From positions 180,461 through 244,460 of the forward strand of contig NZ_QFWQ01000004.1 of the NCBI RefSeq assembly GCF_003335105.1: 64,000 bases of DNA. The letters run 5' to 3'. Below are positions 61,024 through 64,000 of this stretch, one piece after another (positions within the stretch are counted from its first letter, which is position 1; every line of letters begins with the position of its first letter). Below the pieces are notes generated by a model. It saw only the letters and a program-made list of their open reading frames with translations. It made no database searches and had not been told where the DNA came from. The translations under genes and the position numbers were made by a program. Source of the DNA: Rhodanobacter denitrificans. Lineage in GTDB: Bacteria; Pseudomonadota; Gammaproteobacteria; Xanthomonadales; Rhodanobacteraceae.

Positions 61024-61506
61024 ATGCAGATTGCCCAGAACTCCGTTGCCGCCTTCCATTACACGCTGACCGACGATGAAGGCCAGGTCATCGACAGCTC
61101 CGAGGGCCGCGAACCGCTGACCTACCTGCACGGCAGCGGCCATATCGTGCCGGGCCTGGAGAAGCAGATGGAGGGCCGCTCGGCCGGCGACAGGTTTACC
61201 GCCGACGTGGCGCCGGAGGAAGGCTATGGCGTGCATCACGCCGAGCTGATGCAGGAAGTGCCGCGCGCGGCGTTCCAGGGCGTCGAGGACATCCAGCCCG
61301 GCATGCAGTTCCAGGGCAACGGCCCGCAGGGGCAGATCAACGTCACCGTCACCAAGGTCGAGAACGACGTGGTGTTCATCGATGCCAACCACCCGCTGGC
61401 CGGCAAGACCCTGCACTTCGCCGTCGAGGTGACCGACGTGCGTGACGCCACCGCGGAAGAGCTGGCGCACGGCCACGTGCACGGCGCGGGCGGCCATCAC
61501 CACTGA
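61024..61506 (+). CDS. slyD: FKBP-type peptidyl-prolyl isomerase, SlyD family
   Basis: A 160-residue prolyl isomerase and metallochaperone. It has [41 protein letters not shown] of the FKBP site, the inserted flap (IF) domain (about 70-130) and a His-rich tail [11 protein letters not shown] that can bind nickel or other metals. A strong terminator follows. Confidence 0.94.
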   Translation: MQIAQNSVAAFHYTLTDDEGQVIDSSEGREPLTYLHGSGHIVPGLEKQMEGRSAGDRFTADVAPEEGYGVHHAELMQEVPRAAFQGVEDIQPGMQFQGNGPQGQINVTVTKVENDVVFIDANHPLAGKTLHFAVEVTDVRDATAEELAHGHVHGAGGHHH

Positions 61507-61541
61507 TCGCCTGCACGGTAGGTCCACGCTCCGCAAGACGT

Positions 61542-61573
61542 ACGAAGGCCCGGTGCCTGCACCGGGCCTTCGT
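61542..61573. terminator. bidirectional hairpin terminator
   Basis: ACGAAGGCCCGGTG and CACCGGGCCTTCGT form a perfect 14-bp stem around CCTG between the converging slyD and pldA genes. T content after the stem is modest on both strands. Confidence 0.8.
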
Positions 61574-61587
61574 CGTTGGCGGCCTGC

Positions 61588-62685
61588 TCAATACCAGTCG
61601 AGCAGCGACACGCCCAGGCCGAGGTAGGTGGCGTTGTGGTTGTAGTCGATCAGGCTTTCGCCGTAGCCCTTGAACACTTCCAGGTAACCGCGCAGGTTGC
61701 CGGCCACCGGGAAACTCCAGCTGAAGCGCGCCGAGCCATGGCTGCGGCTGCCGCCGCGCAGGGAGTGGCGCAGCAGCATGCCGAATTCCTGGCCGTGCCA
61801 TTCGTGCACGATCTGCATCTCGCCACGGCCCATGTAATCGCTGATGTCGGGGTTGTCGTTGGTACGGCGCGATTCCGGAACGTGCCACCACGGGCTCAGC
61901 ATCACGGTCCAGTCGTCGCGCTCGAAACCCACGTTCGCGATCACCCGGTTCCAGCTGCGCGACAACGGGTTGCTGCGCCCGTTCGACTGGTGGTTGAAGC
62001 CGATGCCGAGCAGGCGCCCGTCCCAGCCGAGCACCTGGTAGTGGGTATCGAATACCAGGGTGGCCTCGGGTTCGTAGTTGGTCTCGCGGAACGGGCGCGA
62101 CAGCTTCGCGTTGTAGACCTGCCAGCGCGAGGACTGGGTGTAACCCACCCACAGGTCGCCGGCATCGCCGAACACGCCCTGCCATACCTTGGACTTCAGG
62201 CTGAGCTGGAACTTCATCTCGGCATTGTCCAGCTGCTCGCCCGGACCCGGCACGGTGTTGTCCGGATTGGGGCTGTGCGGGCGGCGGTTCTGGTTGCTGG
62301 TGACGAACACGGGCAGCACGTACACCGGCTTGTAGCCGCGGATGTTGAACGTACCGAGCTTGCTCTCCGGCGACAGCTCCCAGCGGCTGTCAAGCAGCGA
62401 CAGCGGCTTGGCCACCTCGCTGTTGGTTTCCACGGCGGCGGCAGGTGCCTTCGCGCGGTCGCGGCCGAAGACGCCCGGCGTGGCGGTTGCCGGGTTCACC
62501 CGCTTCTGCGCCACCGGCAGGTTGACCCGCCCGGTCGCGTGGTCGTAGCAGGCCAGTCGCTGCGCATCGTTTTCGATCGCGGTACAGGCGCGGATGTCGG
62601 TGGGATCCGGATTCTGCGCGTGCAGGGGGGTACTTGCCCAGCCGATGCACAGCATCGTGGCGATGGCCGCAATCGATTGCATCAT
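61588..62685 (-). CDS. pldA: outer-membrane phospholipase A
   Basis: A beta-barrel phospholipase of the OMPLA family. The 365-residue protein has a signal peptide, an extra N-terminal periplasmic part with an ACTAIENDAQRLACYD Cys pair, and a barrel region. The catalytic GIGFNHQSNGRSNPLSRSWNR carries the His-x-Ser pair and downstream Asn. The final residue pattern LLDWY ends in an aromatic, as expected for Bam-inserted proteins. Start at 62685 or 62682. Confidence 0.9.
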   Translation of the reverse strand: MMQSIAAIATMLCIGWASTPLHAQNPDPTDIRACTAIENDAQRLACYDHATGRVNLPVAQKRVNPATATPGVFGRDRAKAPAAAVETNSEVAKPLSLLDSRWELSPESKLGTFNIRGYKPVYVLPVFVTSNQNRRPHSPNPDNTVPGPGEQLDNAEMKFQLSLKSKVWQGVFGDAGDLWVGYTQSSRWQVYNAKLSRPFRETNYEPEATLVFDTHYQVLGWDGRLLGIGFNHQSNGRSNPLSRSWNRVIANVGFERDDWTVMLSPWWHVPESRRTNDNPDISDYMGRGEMQIVHEWHGQEFGMLLRHSLRGGSRSHGSARFSWSFPVAGNLRGYLEVFKGYGESLIDYNHNATYLGLGVSLLDWY

Positions 62686-62803
62686 GCAGGAACGGTCCTG
62701 GCGGGTCGGCACGCCAGTCTAGCGGAGCGGCTTGCGCTGACGGTGATTGCCGCGTGAAAGCACCGGCCGCATCCGTGGCCGGCGTTTCGGGGTGAGGAGG
62801 AAC

Positions 62804-63250
62804 CTACTTGTTGGAGAGCCAGCGCGCGTATTCGCTCTTGCTGATGCGGCCGTCCCGGTTGCGGTCGGCGTGGAGGAAGTCGTTGGCCAGCAGCGGGTAG
62901 GCTGCGGCCTGTTCCTCGGTGATGTATTTGCCGCCACCGGAAAGCTGCTCGAAGCTCGGCGCCGGTCCCGCGGGCGGGGGCGGCGGCATGCTCGAATGCA
63001 CCACCAGTTCGCCGGCCGGCGTGTTCATGGTGGCCGCTCCTGTCTGGCCATTCGGTGGCGGGCTGGTCGTGCTGGCGGGCGGCGGCGATACCGAAGCGGC
63101 GGCCGGCGGCGATGCCATCGAGGCAGCGGGTGGCGGAGATGTCATCGAGGTGGCGGGCTGCGGCGACGCCTGCTGGGCGAGCAGGCTGCCGGCGGAGAAC
63201 AGGGCACCAGCGGCGAACGTGGTCAACAGTGGCTTGCGGAATTTCATCAT
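62804..63250 (-). CDS. secreted EF-hand protein with Pro/Ala/Ser-rich linker
   Basis: A 148-residue protein. A signal peptide (1-25) is followed by a low-complexity region with repeated SPPPA/ASMASPPAA units (about 28-70) and a C-terminal single EF-hand-like loop (DRNRDGRISKSEY) preceded by a helix. It probably binds Ca2+ outside the cytoplasm. The function is unknown; similar proteins are common in Xanthomonadales. Confidence 0.8.
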   Translation of the reverse strand: MMKFRKPLLTTFAAGALFSAGSLLAQQASPQPATSMTSPPPAASMASPPAAASVSPPPASTTSPPPNGQTGAATMNTPAGELVVHSSMPPPPPAGPAPSFEQLSGGGKYITEEQAAAYPLLANDFLHADRNRDGRISKSEYARWLSNK

Positions 63251-63426
63251 CGGTACTCCATGCCAGAATGTGGGTGGGTTCGTGCGGATGTCCGCATGGC
63301 AGCAGATCTTCGTTGCGGCCGATCCAGATTCACGCTAGCAGGGGTTATGTAAATGCCGACTCAAGATCGGTGGCATGAATTCGTGAAGAAAATGTTTCGT
63401 TGGGCGTCGCTTCAGGTGGTTTCCGC
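63251..63426. other. 176-bp gap between divergent genes
   Basis: This is the divergent promoter region of the EF-hand protein and the YcaQ-like gene. It is locally AT-richer (about 63340-63400). No clear operator or RNA structure is recognised. Confidence 0.4.
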
Positions 63427-64000
63427 GTGCTGAGCCTGGGGCAGGCGCGCGCCTTGCAGCTGTCGGCGCAGGGCCTGTTGCAACCGTTGCGGCGGCGGCC
63501 ACGTCGTGGCGATGTGGTAACGGCGATCGAGCGCATGCGCCTGTTGCAGATCGACACCATCCACGTGGTGGCGCGCAGCCCATACTTGGTGCTGCACTCG
63601 CGCCTGGGGGACTATCCCGCGACGTGGCTGGACGAGGCGCTGGAGGAGGGCCGGCTGGCCGAATGCTGGGCGCACGAGGCCTGTTTCGTCAGCGCCGCTG
63701 ACGTGGCCTGGCATCGCGGCACGCACGGCCATCGCAACCATCATTGGGCGTACCGCAACGCGGCGCGGACGCATCGCGAGCACCGCGCCGACATGGAGGC
63801 GCTGCTGCAGGGCATCCGTTCCTCCGGGCCGGTGCGTGCGGCGGATTTCGCGCGCAGCGACGGCGTCGCGAAGCCGGGATGGTGGGAATGGAAACCGGAG
63901 AAGCGCTGGCTGGAGGCGTGGTTTGCGCTGGGTGAGCTGATGGTGGCGCGGCGCGACAATTTCCAGCGTGTCTACGACCTGGCGGGAAATGTGCTGGCCC
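63427..64000 (+). CDS. YcaQ-like winged-helix DNA glycosylase, 3' end cut by window
   Basis: Open from a GTG at 63427 to the window end, 191 residues seen. It begins LSLGQARALQLSAQGL and continues RRGDVVTAIERMRLLQIDTIHVVARSPYLVLHSRLG, CWAHEACFVSA and KPGWWEWKPEKRWLEAWFALGELMVARR. This is the HTH_42/YcaQ (AlkX) family, whose E. coli member repairs interstrand crosslinks. AGGTGG lies 7 bases before the start. The gene is partial only because the window stops. Confidence 0.88.
   Translation, partial: MLSLGQARALQLSAQGLLQPLRRRPRRGDVVTAIERMRLLQIDTIHVVARSPYLVLHSRLGDYPATWLDEALEEGRLAECWAHEACFVSAADVAWHRGTHGHRNHHWAYRNAARTHREHRADMEALLQGIRSSGPVRAADFARSDGVAKPGWWEWKPEKRWLEAWFALGELMVARRDNFQRVYDLAGNVLA

Noticed and set aside
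60301-61536. N-terminal extension of metN through gpx and slyD
   Set aside because: The frame stays open by chance on the antisense strand. The conserved MetN start is the GTG at 60300.

Overview
The window is high-GC (roughly two thirds G+C) chromosomal DNA from a gammaproteobacterium. Gene content fits the Xanthomonadales, most likely Rhodanobacteraceae (Rhodanobacter, Dyella, Frateuria type): minCDE behind a GNAT gene, a GldA/GldF/GldG-type ABC locus, EgtB-EgtD, a histone H1-like protein and TraB/GumN. The organism call is inference from gene families only. No rRNA, tRNA, CRISPR array, transposase or prophage gene is seen. This looks like core chromosome carrying several families of interspersed palindromic repeats.

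Layout. 1-8.4 kb: TraB/GumN protein, a low-GC lipoprotein gene, cyclopropane fatty acid synthase, DUF190, a fluoride exporter behind a fluoride riboswitch, an MFS drug pump, a DUF2235 hydrolase and a DUF885 metallopeptidase. 8.5-11.5 kb: PEP mutase/ICL-type lyase, AhpD-like protein, 3-methyladenine glycosylase, composite hairpin repeat copy A, ChaB. 11.6-16.4 kb: minE-minD-minC-GNAT (minus), then a DesK/NarX-type two-component pair. 16.5-21.7 kb: SRPBCC protein, terminator, Gld-type ABC exporter. 21.8-24.3 kb: cytochrome oxidase/copper assembly (CtaG, PCuAC, SCO) and DUF423. 24.8-27.2 kb: RHH protein and SPFH protein sharing an intergenic perfect palindrome with purT. 27.3-36 kb: glutamate synthase-like protein, Bpt, TesB, AraC regulator, AmpD-like amidase, RlmKL. 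36-39 kb: ergothioneine genes egtB-egtD. 39-46.5 kb: S10 peptidase, repeat copy B, FMN reductase, LysE/LysR pair, TrxC, MsrB and DipZ-like protein (periplasmic redox repair). 46.5-48.1 kb: repeat copy C, ECF sigma and its NrsF-like anti-sigma. 48.1-56 kb: YajQ, HI0933 flavoprotein, HIBADH family, PhzF, rhomboid, H1-like protein, secreted Tyr/Gly lipoprotein, predicted aminopeptidase, cytochrome c. 56-64 kb: candidate C-rich-loop sRNA, pncB, metNIQ, glutathione peroxidase, SlyD, phospholipase A1, EF-hand protein, and a YcaQ-like gene cut by the window end.

The most unusual content is not in the proteins. It is (i) a modular multi-hairpin repeat in three copies, whose terminal hairpins are conserved while the central hairpin changes sequence but stays self-complementary; (ii) a crcB fluoride riboswitch whose P1 3' strand is perfectly complementary over 9 nt to the crcB Shine-Dalgarno region; (iii) an unannotated short transcription unit before pncB with two CCUCCCC loops and a strong terminator; and (iv) REP elements whose ends supply the stop codons of flanking genes.
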